Shown here: piece by piece, positions 1-6,825 of the stretch | Layout: each line of letters opens with the position of its first letter | How positions within the stretch are numbered: position 1 is the stretch's first letter | Assembly (NCBI RefSeq): GCF_001436255.1 | Contig: NZ_AZEI01000073.1 | Location: 1-44,880, forward strand | Direction of reading: 5' to 3' | DNA from: Lentilactobacillus rapi DSM 19907 = JCM 15042 | GTDB taxonomy: Bacteria; Bacillota; Bacilli; Lactobacillales; Lactobacillaceae | Length of the DNA: 44,880 bases | The notes under the pieces: generated by a model | What the model was told of the DNA's origin: nothing | Seen by the model: only the letters and a program-made list of their open reading frames with translations | Databases searched by the model: none | Program-made: the position numbers and the translations under genes

Positions 1-11
1 AAACATAATAA

Positions 12-47
12 AACCCCTTGAATTAGATTTCTCCAATTCAAGGGGTT
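12..47. terminator. Intergenic hairpin, probable terminator
   Basis: Perfect 13-bp inverted repeat (arms 12-24 and 35-47, 10-nt loop). The sequence left of it reads T-rich on the minus strand, so it could end transcripts of the acetyltransferase gene to the right. A half copy of repeat R2 (about 59-113) lies between that gene and this hairpin. Confidence 0.5.
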
Positions 48-58
48 CAGTTCAGAAG

Positions 59-113
59 TGAATGCATTACTTTTTTGGCTTAAATTCTGAGATCAAATCG
101 CCTGTCGTTTCAA
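59..113 (+). repeat. R2 repeat, right half only (R2-E)
   Basis: This stretch matches the right half of the R2 hairpin family: inner-stem half GAATGCATTACTTTTTTG followed by the arm running from CTTAAATTCTG to CGCCTGTCG. It is nearly identical to the reverse complement of the left half of the full copy at 18484-18590, including that copy's inner stem. No matching left half is present, so the element is truncated and cannot fold as the full copies do. Confidence 0.6.
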
Positions 114-175
114 ACTCGTTTTTGGAAATTAAAACGAGATTATTGGAAGGGGGCACATCTTCAGACGCATTCGAT

Positions 176-793
176 TTACCATAGATCCTCTTGTAAACGA
201 ATATCGTCTTTGTCCGTAATCTTGCGGACAACCTTACAAGGATTGCCGACTGCTAACGAATTTGCCGGAATATCCCGGGTGACCACACTGCCGGCGCCAA
301 TGACACAACCGTCGCCAATTGTAACGCCGCCAATGACCGTTACGTTGCTGGCTAACCAGCAGTTGCTGCCGATCGTAATTGGCTTGGCATATTCGTCGTC
401 ATATTGACTACCATCCGGCTTGGTTTTCATATTCCGTTCTTGGAAACGCAAAGGGTGAACGGGAGTCACCAACGTTACGTTAGGGCCGATCAGAACATCA
501 TCCCCAATTTTAATTGGGCCGGAATCTAGAACGGTAAAATTAAAGTTGGCGTAAAAGTTTTTGCCGGTCTCAGTGTATTTCCCGTAATCAAAAAACATGG
601 GTCCCTGAATGAAGGTTCCTTCTTGGTGGTTGGGCAACAGCTCATCTAAAATGGCGTTGCGCTGATCAACTTCTTCTTCGTCCAAATTGTTATATCGTTG
701 GCAGAGCCGATGAGCAGCTACCCGTTCGCCGGCCAGTTTGGGATCGCCAGTATCGTAGATTTTGCCACTAAGCATTTTTTCAGTTGCAGTCAT
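176..793 (-). CDS. Maltose/galactoside-type sugar O-acetyltransferase
   Basis: A 205-aa hexapeptide-repeat acyltransferase of the maltose acetyltransferase (Maa)/LacA group. These enzymes transfer acetyl from acetyl-CoA to a sugar hydroxyl in the cytoplasm. Residues 5-55 form the Mac-type helical N-terminal domain. Residues about 75-190 form the left-handed beta-helix with repeats such as IGDDVLIGPNVTL and IGSNCWLASNVTVIGG, ending in the AVGNPCKVVR cap. H113 in TPVHP fits the catalytic histidine. The ATG start has a GGAGG ribosome site 6 nt upstream (800-804). Length is normal for the family. The gene appears monocistronic, and the physiological acceptor is unknown. Confidence 0.9.
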   Translation of the reverse strand: MTATEKMLSGKIYDTGDPKLAGERVAAHRLCQRYNNLDEEEVDQRNAILDELLPNHQEGTFIQGPMFFDYGKYTETGKNFYANFNFTVLDSGPIKIGDDVLIGPNVTLVTPVHPLRFQERNMKTKPDGSQYDDEYAKPITIGSNCWLASNVTVIGGVTIGDGCVIGAGSVVTRDIPANSLAVGNPCKVVRKITDKDDIRLQEDLW

Positions 794-938
794 GATAATC
801 CTCCAATAACTTATTTAATAATTTAATTTTAGAGGAAATGTAAGCGCTTGTCGAATTGTAAAATTAATGTATATTTTGTATAAGTTGACTTTACTTTATT
901 GAATGAATAATTTATACTCTGGGTCAAAGGTGATGATT

Positions 939-1178
939 ATGAAGAAAAATTTTGGTGATTCAATCTCAAATAAGGTCTATGAATATCGAGTGCTGGCAAG
1001 ACTATCTCAAAAAGAACTGGCTGACAAAGTCGGGGTCACGAAGCAAACCATCTTTGTGATGGAAAAAGGGCATTATATTCCATCGATGTTGCTGGCTTTT
1101 CGGATCGCAAATTTTTTTGATGTTAACGTAACTGATATTTTTACGTACTTGAAAGGAAATGATGAAGATGATCAGTGA
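939..1178 (+). CDS. XRE-family HTH regulator, small
   Basis: A 79-aa protein that is essentially one lambda-repressor-type helix-turn-helix: YRVLARLSQKELADKVGVTKQTIFVMEKGHYIPS, followed by the usual FDVNVTDIF tail. It is a DNA-binding regulator of the YozG type. I chose the ATG at 939 because AAAGG (926-930) sits 8 nt upstream; ATGs at 903 and 933 are in frame but have poor spacing. Its last codons overlap the start of the next gene, so the two are probably translationally coupled. By position it is the likely regulator of the membrane protein and ABC cassette that follow; this is inference. Confidence 0.85.
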   Translation: MKKNFGDSISNKVYEYRVLARLSQKELADKVGVTKQTIFVMEKGHYIPSMLLAFRIANFFDVNVTDIFTYLKGNDEDDQ

Positions 1179-1497
1179 ATCTTGGTTTGAGCCCTTACGC
1201 GTATGGGCAGAACAATCCGTTGCTCAATATAATCAGGTTATTGGGTCTTGCCTCGTGTTTTTCTTTGCGGCCTGTATCTTTTATTTTTATGAATGGATCT
1301 ATCTCTGGCGTGCTGACGAACGGATTAAAGTCATTAGGTACGCAAGTTATTACTGGATGTTTGGGGCCGTCGTTTTTTGTGATCTTTTATTTCCCAAAAC
1401 GTATCTGTGGCACATCTTCTTTTTACTCAAGTACGGTATTGTTTTAACGGTCGGCGCACTCTATATCGTCATTCGAAAAATTAGGGATGCCGCGTAA
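1159..1497 (+). CDS. Small three-TM membrane protein downstream of XRE gene
   Basis: A 112-aa hydrophobic protein with three likely membrane segments (about residues 27-49, 61-79 and 82-106) and a basic C-terminus. I do not recognise the family. Its start overlaps the end of the XRE gene by 20 nt; ATGs at 1159, 1162 and 1168 are all possible, with AAAGGA at 1152-1157 as ribosome site. Pairs of an XRE regulator and a small integral membrane protein are common in lactobacilli and often sit beside bacteriocin-immunity-like transporters, which fits the ABC genes downstream. Confidence 0.7.
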   Translation: MMKMISESWFEPLRVWAEQSVAQYNQVIGSCLVFFFAACIFYFYEWIYLWRADERIKVIRYASYYWMFGAVVFCDLLFPKTYLWHIFFLLKYGIVLTVGALYIVIRKIRDAA

Positions 1498-1540
1498 TGT
1501 CGATAATGGGCCACTATAGGAGTGAAGCGATATTATTAAA

Positions 1541-1633
1541 GTGATTTTTCAGTTTGCGATCCACGTTATGCCGATCATCGCTTTATTAGGATTGGCGTTT
1601 CTGATTGGATTTACGGTGGGCTTGTATTATTGA
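1541..1633 (+). CDS. Putative tiny membrane peptide ending TVGLYY (copy 1)
   Basis: A 30-codon frame from GTG 1541 to TGA 1631-1633 encodes one hydrophobic segment ending TVGLYY. It aligns without gaps to the peptide at 3471-3560, with 13 identical residues over 22 positions. The start is unclear. AGGAG at 1518-1522 is too far from the GTG but 9 nt from an in-frame ATT at 1532, so an ATT start is possible. It lies between the small membrane protein and the ABC ATPase. The repeated occurrence around one transporter is the main reason to believe it is real. Confidence 0.4.
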   Translation: MIFQFAIHVMPIIALLGLAFLIGFTVGLYY

Positions 1634-1687
1634 TGAAGATGATTTGGGGGTGGTAAAAGACTGGGGTGATAAAAGGAGACGATTAAC

Positions 1688-2572
1688 TTGAAATCAGTAT
1701 TATTTGTCAATAATCTTAATAAGAGTTTTAAAAGTAACCAGGTTCTTTTTAACGTGACTTTTAGTTGTAAAAAAGGTCGGATTGTTGGCTTGATTGGCAC
1801 CAATGGTGCTGGAAAAACAACAATTATGAAGTCAATTTTAGGACTCGTTAAGAGTAATGGTGAAGTTGAGATAAATGGGAAAACTGTCCACTTTAATCAC
1901 GCTACGGGTGTTGATTCTGTCGGTGCTTTAATTGAGTACCCAGGAATTTATCCTTATTTAACTGGTAAGCAACATTTGAATATGCTTGCCAATGAAAAGA
2001 ATAAGGCAGAAATTAATGACTTGGTTTCCGAGTTTAAAATGGACGGCTATATTAACAAGCGCGCCAAAAAATATTCGCTAGGGATGAAACAAAAGCTTGG
2101 CATTGCGATGGCTTTGGTTAACCAGCCAGATCTAGTCATTTTAGATGAACCGATGAACGGACTTGATCCTCAGTCAACTTATGACTTGAGGAAGTTAATC
2201 TTGTCTAGGGCGCAATCTGGGACAACCTTTTTAATTTCAAGTCATATTTTGTCTGAATTGCAAAAGTTGGCAAATGATGTTGTCCTTCTTGATAAGGGGC
2301 GGGTTATTAGAAATACTACAATGCAGGCGCTTCTCTCTAAGAGCTTAAAACGCATTGCATTAAGAACCGATGATGATCCTAAAGCAAAAAAGATTTTACA
2401 AGAAAATGGGTATCATTTAGAACCAGGTGAGCGAATTAGCATTGTGTTGGAAGATGGGAGAGGGATTGAGGAAGCTATTAAACAATTAACCGAACAGAAT
2501 ATTCTGATTCAGGATATTGTTCATCAAGACAGTGACCTTGAAAAAGTAGTTTTAGATTTACTGAAAGGCTAG
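1688..2572 (+). CDS. ABC transporter ATPase, LanF/BcrA-like
   Basis: A 294-aa ATP-binding subunit. Visible motifs are Walker A GTNGAGKTT (37-45), signature SLGMKQK (130-136), Walker B LVILDEP (149-155) and H-loop SSH (184-186). Where most ABC proteins have a Q-loop glutamine, this one has E83 in LIEYPGIYPYLTG. That 'E-loop' is known from LanF-type lantibiotic immunity and BcrA-like bacitracin transporters. The start is TTG at 1688 with AAGGAG (1673-1678) 9 nt upstream. It is followed 13 nt later by its permease. The likely role is export or expulsion of a membrane-active peptide. The coding sequence looks more AT-rich than neighbouring genes, consistent with transfer. Confidence 0.85.
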   Translation: MKSVLFVNNLNKSFKSNQVLFNVTFSCKKGRIVGLIGTNGAGKTTIMKSILGLVKSNGEVEINGKTVHFNHATGVDSVGALIEYPGIYPYLTGKQHLNMLANEKNKAEINDLVSEFKMDGYINKRAKKYSLGMKQKLGIAMALVNQPDLVILDEPMNGLDPQSTYDLRKLILSRAQSGTTFLISSHILSELQKLANDVVLLDKGRVIRNTTMQALLSKSLKRIALRTDDDPKAKKILQENGYHLEPGERISIVLEDGRGIEEAIKQLTEQNILIQDIVHQDSDLEKVVLDLLKG

Positions 2573-2585
2573 AAAGGAGAATATC

Positions 2586-3362
2586 ATGATTATTTTGTTC
2601 AAGCAGGAACTATATAAATTAACCCGAAGACGGAGTACCTGGGCTTGTACTTTGGGTATTATGGCTATTAATGTTTTTCTCGCGGTTATCAGTAAGCTCT
2701 ATCCTCAACACTTCATCCCTAAAGAATTGTTTGTCTCTAACTATGCGGCCGATTCTTTTGTAGCATTACTATTAATTGGGTCGGCAGCATCGCTCATCTC
2801 CTCAGAGTTTGAGTACAATACGATGAAAAACATCGTTTGCCAAATACATTCTCGGCCCAAAATATTGCTGGCAAAATGGCTGCTTTTGTTGACATATTCT
2901 GTATTCTTGTACATTTGGTTTTCTGGACTTACATATTTAAATCAATTCATCTTTTTTAGAAATGACTATTCTTTGACGAGCTTGATAAGTGATCAAAAAA
3001 CGCACCTGTGGGAATATTGGCTAGAAACGATCTTTAGTAATTTCTTGACCACGTGGTTGGTGTTGAGTGTGGTTCTTCTGATATCAGCCATTTTGAAAAA
3101 GAGTACCTTGGCAATAACTGTTGGTGTTTTGGGTTATTTTGCGGTAAACATCGTTGGTAAGGTGACAGCTCAGTTAATTCAGCGTTGGCCACTTTTAAAA
3201 TGGAACCCAATCAATTTATTGAATTATTCGGAACAAATTGCGCAGCCCTCGATGCAAAGGGTAACCGGATTAAATTTGGATCAGCTACTTGTTGGAAATA
3301 TGATGTACATCATTTTGTTCATGCTGGTTGGAGTATGGCTGTTTTCAAACAAAGAGATTTAG
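2586..3362 (+). CDS. ABC-2 type permease, partner of the LanF-like ATPase
   Basis: A 258-aa integral membrane protein with a basic N-terminus (ELYKLTRRRSTW) and about six hydrophobic segments, as in LanE/LanG or BcrB-type permeases. An AAAGGAG ribosome site (2574-2580) precedes the ATG closely. It lies 13 nt after the ATPase gene and clearly forms one operon with it. Only one permease is present, so the complex would resemble a BcrAB-type homodimer rather than the three-gene LanFEG set. No bacteriocin precursor or modification gene is visible nearby, which favours immunity or stress resistance over production. Confidence 0.8.
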   Translation: MIILFKQELYKLTRRRSTWACTLGIMAINVFLAVISKLYPQHFIPKELFVSNYAADSFVALLLIGSAASLISSEFEYNTMKNIVCQIHSRPKILLAKWLLLLTYSVFLYIWFSGLTYLNQFIFFRNDYSLTSLISDQKTHLWEYWLETIFSNFLTTWLVLSVVLLISAILKKSTLAITVGVLGYFAVNIVGKVTAQLIQRWPLLKWNPINLLNYSEQIAQPSMQRVTGLNLDQLLVGNMMYIILFMLVGVWLFSNKEI

Positions 3363-3470
3363 TTTCACTAATAATGAGTCTGTTCTCAAATAGTGCATCC
3401 TAATATTGTTGTTTGCTATCGATACGGTTACGTGGCTGGCAAAACTACTTTATAGCTACCCATTCGAAAC

Positions 3471-3560
3471 ATGTGGACGCTTTGGATCTATGTGATGCTG
3501 ATCGTTATCTCGCTGGCATTAACATTTCTGATGTGGTATACAGTGGGCTTATATTATTAA
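3471..3560 (+). CDS. Putative tiny membrane peptide ending TVGLYY (copy 2)
   Basis: ATG 3471 to TAA 3558-3560 encodes 29 aa with one membrane span and the C-terminus TVGLYY. It matches the peptide at 1541-1633 in length, hydrophobicity and ending, and the last seven codons differ from copy 1 only at synonymous positions, including the stop. There is no good ribosome site. The upstream 100 nt (3363-3470) carries hydrophobic but broken reading frames, possibly a decayed membrane gene. The peptide sits just before the terminator at 3599-3645, so it would be the last gene of the ABC operon. Confidence 0.4.
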   Translation: MWTLWIYVMLIVISLALTFLMWYTVGLYY

Positions 3561-3598
3561 TAATGAACTCATTAAGACAATAAATTCTTGGGATACAC

Positions 3599-3645
3599 AA
3601 ATCCACCAATTTGGTATTTTTTGAAAGTACCGAATTGGTGGATTT
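3599..3645. terminator. Rho-independent terminator after the ABC cassette
   Basis: An 18-bp near-perfect inverted repeat (3599-3616 and 3628-3645) with an 11-nt loop closes the ABC cassette. The T-tail is short, but the stem is long. The rest of 3646-3847 holds no gene that I can see. Confidence 0.65.
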
Positions 3646-3847
3646 TGTTAATGATGAATTAATAGATATACATAAACTTGTATGAATAAGGGTGAAATAT
3701 GATATGGATTTATCCTTATATGACCTAAGAACTAGTGTGTTCGAATTGAAACTTGAGCTTTTTTTCTAAATGCGTGAGGGGGACATCTCAGTCCAACGCT
3801 TAAATTGGCGGCTGAAATTCGCGAGGTTGCTGTAACCCAGTTCGAAA

Positions 3848-3882
3848 ATGAGAGCCAAATCCGTACGGAGTTTGACTCTCAT
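3848..3882 (-). terminator. Terminator of the padR-MFS operon
   Basis: Inverted repeat with arms 3848-3858 and 3871-3882 around a TCCGTACGGA loop. It lies 15 nt beyond the stop of the MFS gene in the direction of its transcription, followed on the minus strand by TTTTCG. Confidence 0.6.
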
Positions 3883-3896
3883 TAAGTATCTCTCAA

Positions 3897-5471
3897 TTAT
3901 TTATCCTGTTTTAGCTCAATATCCTGGCTCGCAATCCGGTTTCTCATCAAAATTGCCGCCCCTAATGCCCCTAAAAGCACAAGAACCCCCGAAGAAATGG
4001 CTACCGCAGCCATGCCGTTATCGTAGGCAGCAATGACGATTTTTTGAAGCGTTGAGGCAAATGGCATTTGCTGCATGCGGGTTGAGAACGCGATCGTGTG
4101 ACCGGAAAATGGCCCCGCGTTGACTAATGCATCCTTGATCCCGTTGACGACTTTAGCCGGCATCTGAATGAGGTGCAGGTGATTATTTAAATGAGTTTCA
4201 TATTGGGCATCTTGGATCAATCCCAAGCCAACCACGCCGACGGTTGTTCCGAACTGACGGAAGACGTTGAGCAGGCCGGAGACCATGCCCATTTCTTGGG
4301 GAAGGGCGCCTTCCATGCCGGCTGTGTTCAGCAGTGGGTTGACCATTCCGTTGGTAATCCCCATCAGTACCATTCCTGGCCACAATTCAACGAAACTAAC
4401 TGTTGGACTGATTGCGTAAGCCATGGCGAAGAAGCCGATCCCGCCGATGACCATACTGCCAACAATCATCCACTTTTTCGAGAAGCGGGAACTGAGAATG
4501 CCGGCAACCGGGCCCAGTACCAGCGACCAACCACTAATGGTCAACTGGCGGACTCCAGTTTGGACGGCTGAGTAGCCGATGTAGTTTTGCATCAAAGCGG
4601 TTAAAAAGGCGTTGTAGGCGTAGATCCCGGCACCTAATGCGAAAGCAATGATGATGGTTCCTAAGAAATGGGGGCGTTTAAACATCTTGATATCAATCAT
4701 TGGATCGCCCACCTTGGCTTCAATGAAGACAAACACGATCATGACTAAGACCCCGCCGACAAGCAAGCCACTAACCCGGGCATCGAGCCATGACCAGTGG
4801 GGATGACTTTCTTTAACAATTAAGTCATAGATCACGGCAAACAAACCAATCGCTGAAGTGATCATCCCAGCCAAGTCAATTTTGTGGTTCTTCCCATAAC
4901 TTGGCGTTTCCCGCACATAAATCAAGGTCAAAATCACGGCAATGATGCCAAACGGAACGTTGACGTAGAAAATTGATGGCCAGCCAAAATGCTCAACCAA
5001 ATAACCACCAATTAACGGTCCCGAAGCCGCAGATGCCCCGATAATGGAGCCGAGAATTCCAAGGGCCAACCCACGATCTTTGCCATCAAAGTTGGAGGCA
5101 ACCAGTGCCATTGACAGGGAGGTCATGCCCGCACCGCCAATTGCTTGAACCCCACGGCCAATGTCGAGGATTAATAAATTAGGCGCCATTCCATTGATTG
5201 CGGAAGCTACCACAAATAAAATGAGTGATCCTAAGAAAATCTTTTTACGACCGTACATGTCGCCTAATTTGGACATGATCATTAACGTGACGGCATAAAT
5301 CAAGGTGTAGGCGTTTAGCACCCATTGTAAATCCGTAAAGGTGGTTTTAAACCCGCGGACCATTGTGGGTAAGGCCACGTTGACGACAGTGACATCAAGT
5401 AGTCCCATGAAAACGCCGAGCCCCATTGCGGTGAGGGCGATCCATTGCTGTGTTTTAGTTTGCTTCTTCAT
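3897..5471 (-). CDS. DHA2-family MFS multidrug exporter (14 TM)
   Basis: A 524-aa major facilitator with 14 likely membrane helices, of the EmrB/QacA (DHA2) type, driven by proton antiport. Visible motifs include motif A-like GDMYGRKKIFLG in the loop after helix 2, LDVTVVNVALP in helix 1 (the family's motif D1), and GPLIGGYL (the antiporter motif C region). I place the start at 5471 (MKKQTKTQQW), preceded by GAGG 8 nt upstream, rather than at the longer frame beginning at 5516. The gene overlaps the 3' end of padR by 17 nt, so the two are co-transcribed. Substrates are unknown. Confidence 0.88.
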   Translation of the reverse strand: MKKQTKTQQWIALTAMGLGVFMGLLDVTVVNVALPTMVRGFKTTFTDLQWVLNAYTLIYAVTLMIMSKLGDMYGRKKIFLGSLILFVVASAINGMAPNLLILDIGRGVQAIGGAGMTSLSMALVASNFDGKDRGLALGILGSIIGASAASGPLIGGYLVEHFGWPSIFYVNVPFGIIAVILTLIYVRETPSYGKNHKIDLAGMITSAIGLFAVIYDLIVKESHPHWSWLDARVSGLLVGGVLVMIVFVFIEAKVGDPMIDIKMFKRPHFLGTIIIAFALGAGIYAYNAFLTALMQNYIGYSAVQTGVRQLTISGWSLVLGPVAGILSSRFSKKWMIVGSMVIGGIGFFAMAYAISPTVSFVELWPGMVLMGITNGMVNPLLNTAGMEGALPQEMGMVSGLLNVFRQFGTTVGVVGLGLIQDAQYETHLNNHLHLIQMPAKVVNGIKDALVNAGPFSGHTIAFSTRMQQMPFASTLQKIVIAAYDNGMAAVAISSGVLVLLGALGAAILMRNRIASQDIELKQDK

Positions 5472-6024
5472 TTGTTTTTCCTCTGTTCTGATTGATTTCT
5501 TGGCGACATTTTTCAACCCAACGTTGCTTTGCCTGGCAGATTGAAATACTTAAATTAAGTGAGCGGATTGCCCAGCGGAGATGATCGCGGTTGTCTGGAT
5601 CGTTGTCCATTAGAGTTTGTAAATGATCATGGACGGCTTGATAGGCCTGCAAATCAGCTTGAACTGAGTTCGCGTACTCATTAAAAATCTGCAACTGAGT
5701 AGCTGGATCAACGCCAGCCATTCCCCGAAACTTGAAGCGAAAAATTGATTCGCGTTTGGCGTCTTGGGCGACGGGTTCCGCCATGAGTTCGGTAAACCGT
5801 TTGGCGCCGAGTTCGGTAAGATGGGCCAACTTTTTATTGCGGTGATTCTTTTCAATGACTTTAAATTCGATGTAACCATGCGCTGCTAATTTCTGAAGCA
5901 GTGGGTACATCACGCCATTGGAAATTTCCCGGCGGGGAACCAGACTGCTTTCTAAAATCCCCCGTAGTTTATAGCCTGACATGTCGCGTGAGGTCAGCAT
6001 GCCAAGAATTAAGAGTTCGTACAA
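5455..6024 (-). CDS. PadR-family transcriptional regulator
   Basis: A 189-aa regulator. Residues 1-85 form the PadR winged helix (LILGMLTSRDMSGYKLRGILES, then ISNGVMYPLLQKLAAHGYI). The remainder is a long C-terminal helical dimerisation region typical of the AphA/Vir subgroup. The start is TTG at 6022-6024 with GGAGGT 6 nt upstream; the next ATG would remove part of the conserved N-terminal helix. It precedes and overlaps the drug exporter, so it most likely represses its own operon and responds to the exporter's substrates, as LmrR-type regulators do. Confidence 0.88.
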   Translation of the reverse strand: MYELLILGMLTSRDMSGYKLRGILESSLVPRREISNGVMYPLLQKLAAHGYIEFKVIEKNHRNKKLAHLTELGAKRFTELMAEPVAQDAKRESIFRFKFRGMAGVDPATQLQIFNEYANSVQADLQAYQAVHDHLQTLMDNDPDNRDHLRWAIRSLNLSISICQAKQRWVEKCRQEINQNRGKTNEEAN

Positions 6025-6101
6025 AGTGAAACCTCCATTTGTTAATATGTCGAAGCGACTTATCTATAATAGGTCGTTGAGACGGGTAATGCAAGTGAAA
6101 A

Positions 6102-6234
6102 GAGTGTGCGTAGCAAAGCGGTTAGAAGTTGGAGCACAAGCCCCTCCCAGCGTAAATCCCGGTTTTGGGGATTTATGCTGGGAGGGGCTTGTGTGCAGAC
6201 TTCTGCTTTGCGGAGCACCATTCGGCCATGTAGA
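6102..6234 (+). repeat. R1 hairpin repeat, full copy (R1-a)
   Basis: Full-length R1 element. The left arm runs from GTGTGCGTAGCAAAGCGG to GCACAAG. The variable middle stem pairs CCTCCCAGCGT with ATGCTGGGAGG. The apical stem is AAATCCC/GGGGATT. The right arm runs from CTTGTGTGC to GCTTTGCGGAGC. Here the inner arm pair is CACAAG/CTTGTG where most other copies have CATAAG/CTTATG, a compensatory change. It lies upstream of padR and is followed by three tandem right-half copies. Confidence 0.8.
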
Positions 6235-6240
6235 CCTAAT

Positions 6241-6490
6241 TCCCGATTCTGGAATTTTCACTGGTGGTGCTTATGCGCAGGTTATTGCTTTGCGGAGCAC
6301 CATTCGGCAATGTAGCCTAACCCGGTAATCCCGGTTTTGGGGATTTATGCTGGGAGGGGCTTGTGTGCAGACTTCTGCTTTGCGGAGCACCATTCGGCCA
6401 TGTAGCCTCGGTAATCCGGGCTTTGGGGATTTATGCTGGGCGGGACTTATGTGCAGACTTCTGCTTTGCGGAGCACGATTCGCCAATATG
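6241..6490 (+). repeat. Three tandem right-half copies of R1
   Basis: Three consecutive units (about 6241-6313, 6324-6405 and 6406-6490) repeat the right half of R1: an apical piece such as GGTTTTGGGGATT, a right middle stem, CTTATG- or CTTGTG-type arm, and GCTTTGCGGAGCACCATTCGG or a close variant. The second is nearly identical to the right half of R1-a. The first has a different middle-stem half (CACTGGTGG). No left halves lie between them, so they cannot form the usual hairpin. Together with R1-a this fills most of the 575-bp gap between padR and the next gene. Confidence 0.75.
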
Positions 6491-6516
6491 ACCCAATCCA
6501 TTTTGCGGAATTAAAA

Positions 6517-6548
6517 AAGCCAACCTGCTTCTTCAACAAGGTTGGCTT
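6517..6548 (-). terminator. Minus-strand terminator of the 49-aa ORF
   Basis: Perfect 10-bp stem AAGCCAACCT/AGGTTGGCTT (6517-6526 and 6539-6548). On the minus strand it is followed by a run of six T. It would end transcripts of the small ORF at 6601-6750. Confidence 0.75.
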
Positions 6549-6600
6549 GGCATTACTATTCTCATATGAAAATCTGATATGCATTGCTTTGTGGTGCATT

Positions 6601-6750
6601 CTACCGATTCATTCGGCGATAAATCAAATACAGAATCAAGGCAAAAATAATCCCAAAACCGATCAGCGGTTGTTCTCTAAAAATTAAATGGAGAAAATAC
6701 ACGGAGTGGAAGCCGTGAATTCCTACAACAAAAAAATTAAATATATTCAT
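6601..6750 (-). CDS. 49-aa single-pass membrane protein, hypothetical
   Basis: ATG 6748-6750 to TAG 6601-6603 encodes 49 aa beginning MNIFNFFVVGIHGFHSVYF, with a hydrophobic segment (LIGFGIIFALILYLIY) and a basic end (RRMNR). A same-strand terminator lies 52 nt downstream at 6517-6548, which supports a real transcript. The ribosome site is weak (AAGAAG). It is divergent from cardiolipin synthase. I do not recognise the family. Confidence 0.55.
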   Translation of the reverse strand: MNIFNFFVVGIHGFHSVYFLHLIFREQPLIGFGIIFALILYLIYRRMNR

Positions 6751-6825
6751 AAATGTTGGCTTCTTTCTAGTATACTAACAGTTGTAATCTTATTTTAGAC
6801 CAAAAATGGCCGTCAGGAGGAAAAT

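Noticed and set aside
3363-3470. Remnant of a membrane protein gene after the ABC permease
   Set aside because: Hydrophobic frames are present, but I could not align them to any gene in the window, so I do not call a pseudogene.
4191-4571. 126-aa plus-strand ORF
   Set aside because: Antisense shadow of the MFS exporter gene.
6102-6490. CRISPR array
   Set aside because: Repeat units are long, palindromic and variable inside, with no unique regularly sized spacers and no cas genes.
5981-6501. Several short ORFs on both strands through the R1 array
   Set aside because: They are translations of the R1 hairpin arms, differ with each repeat and have no ribosome sites.
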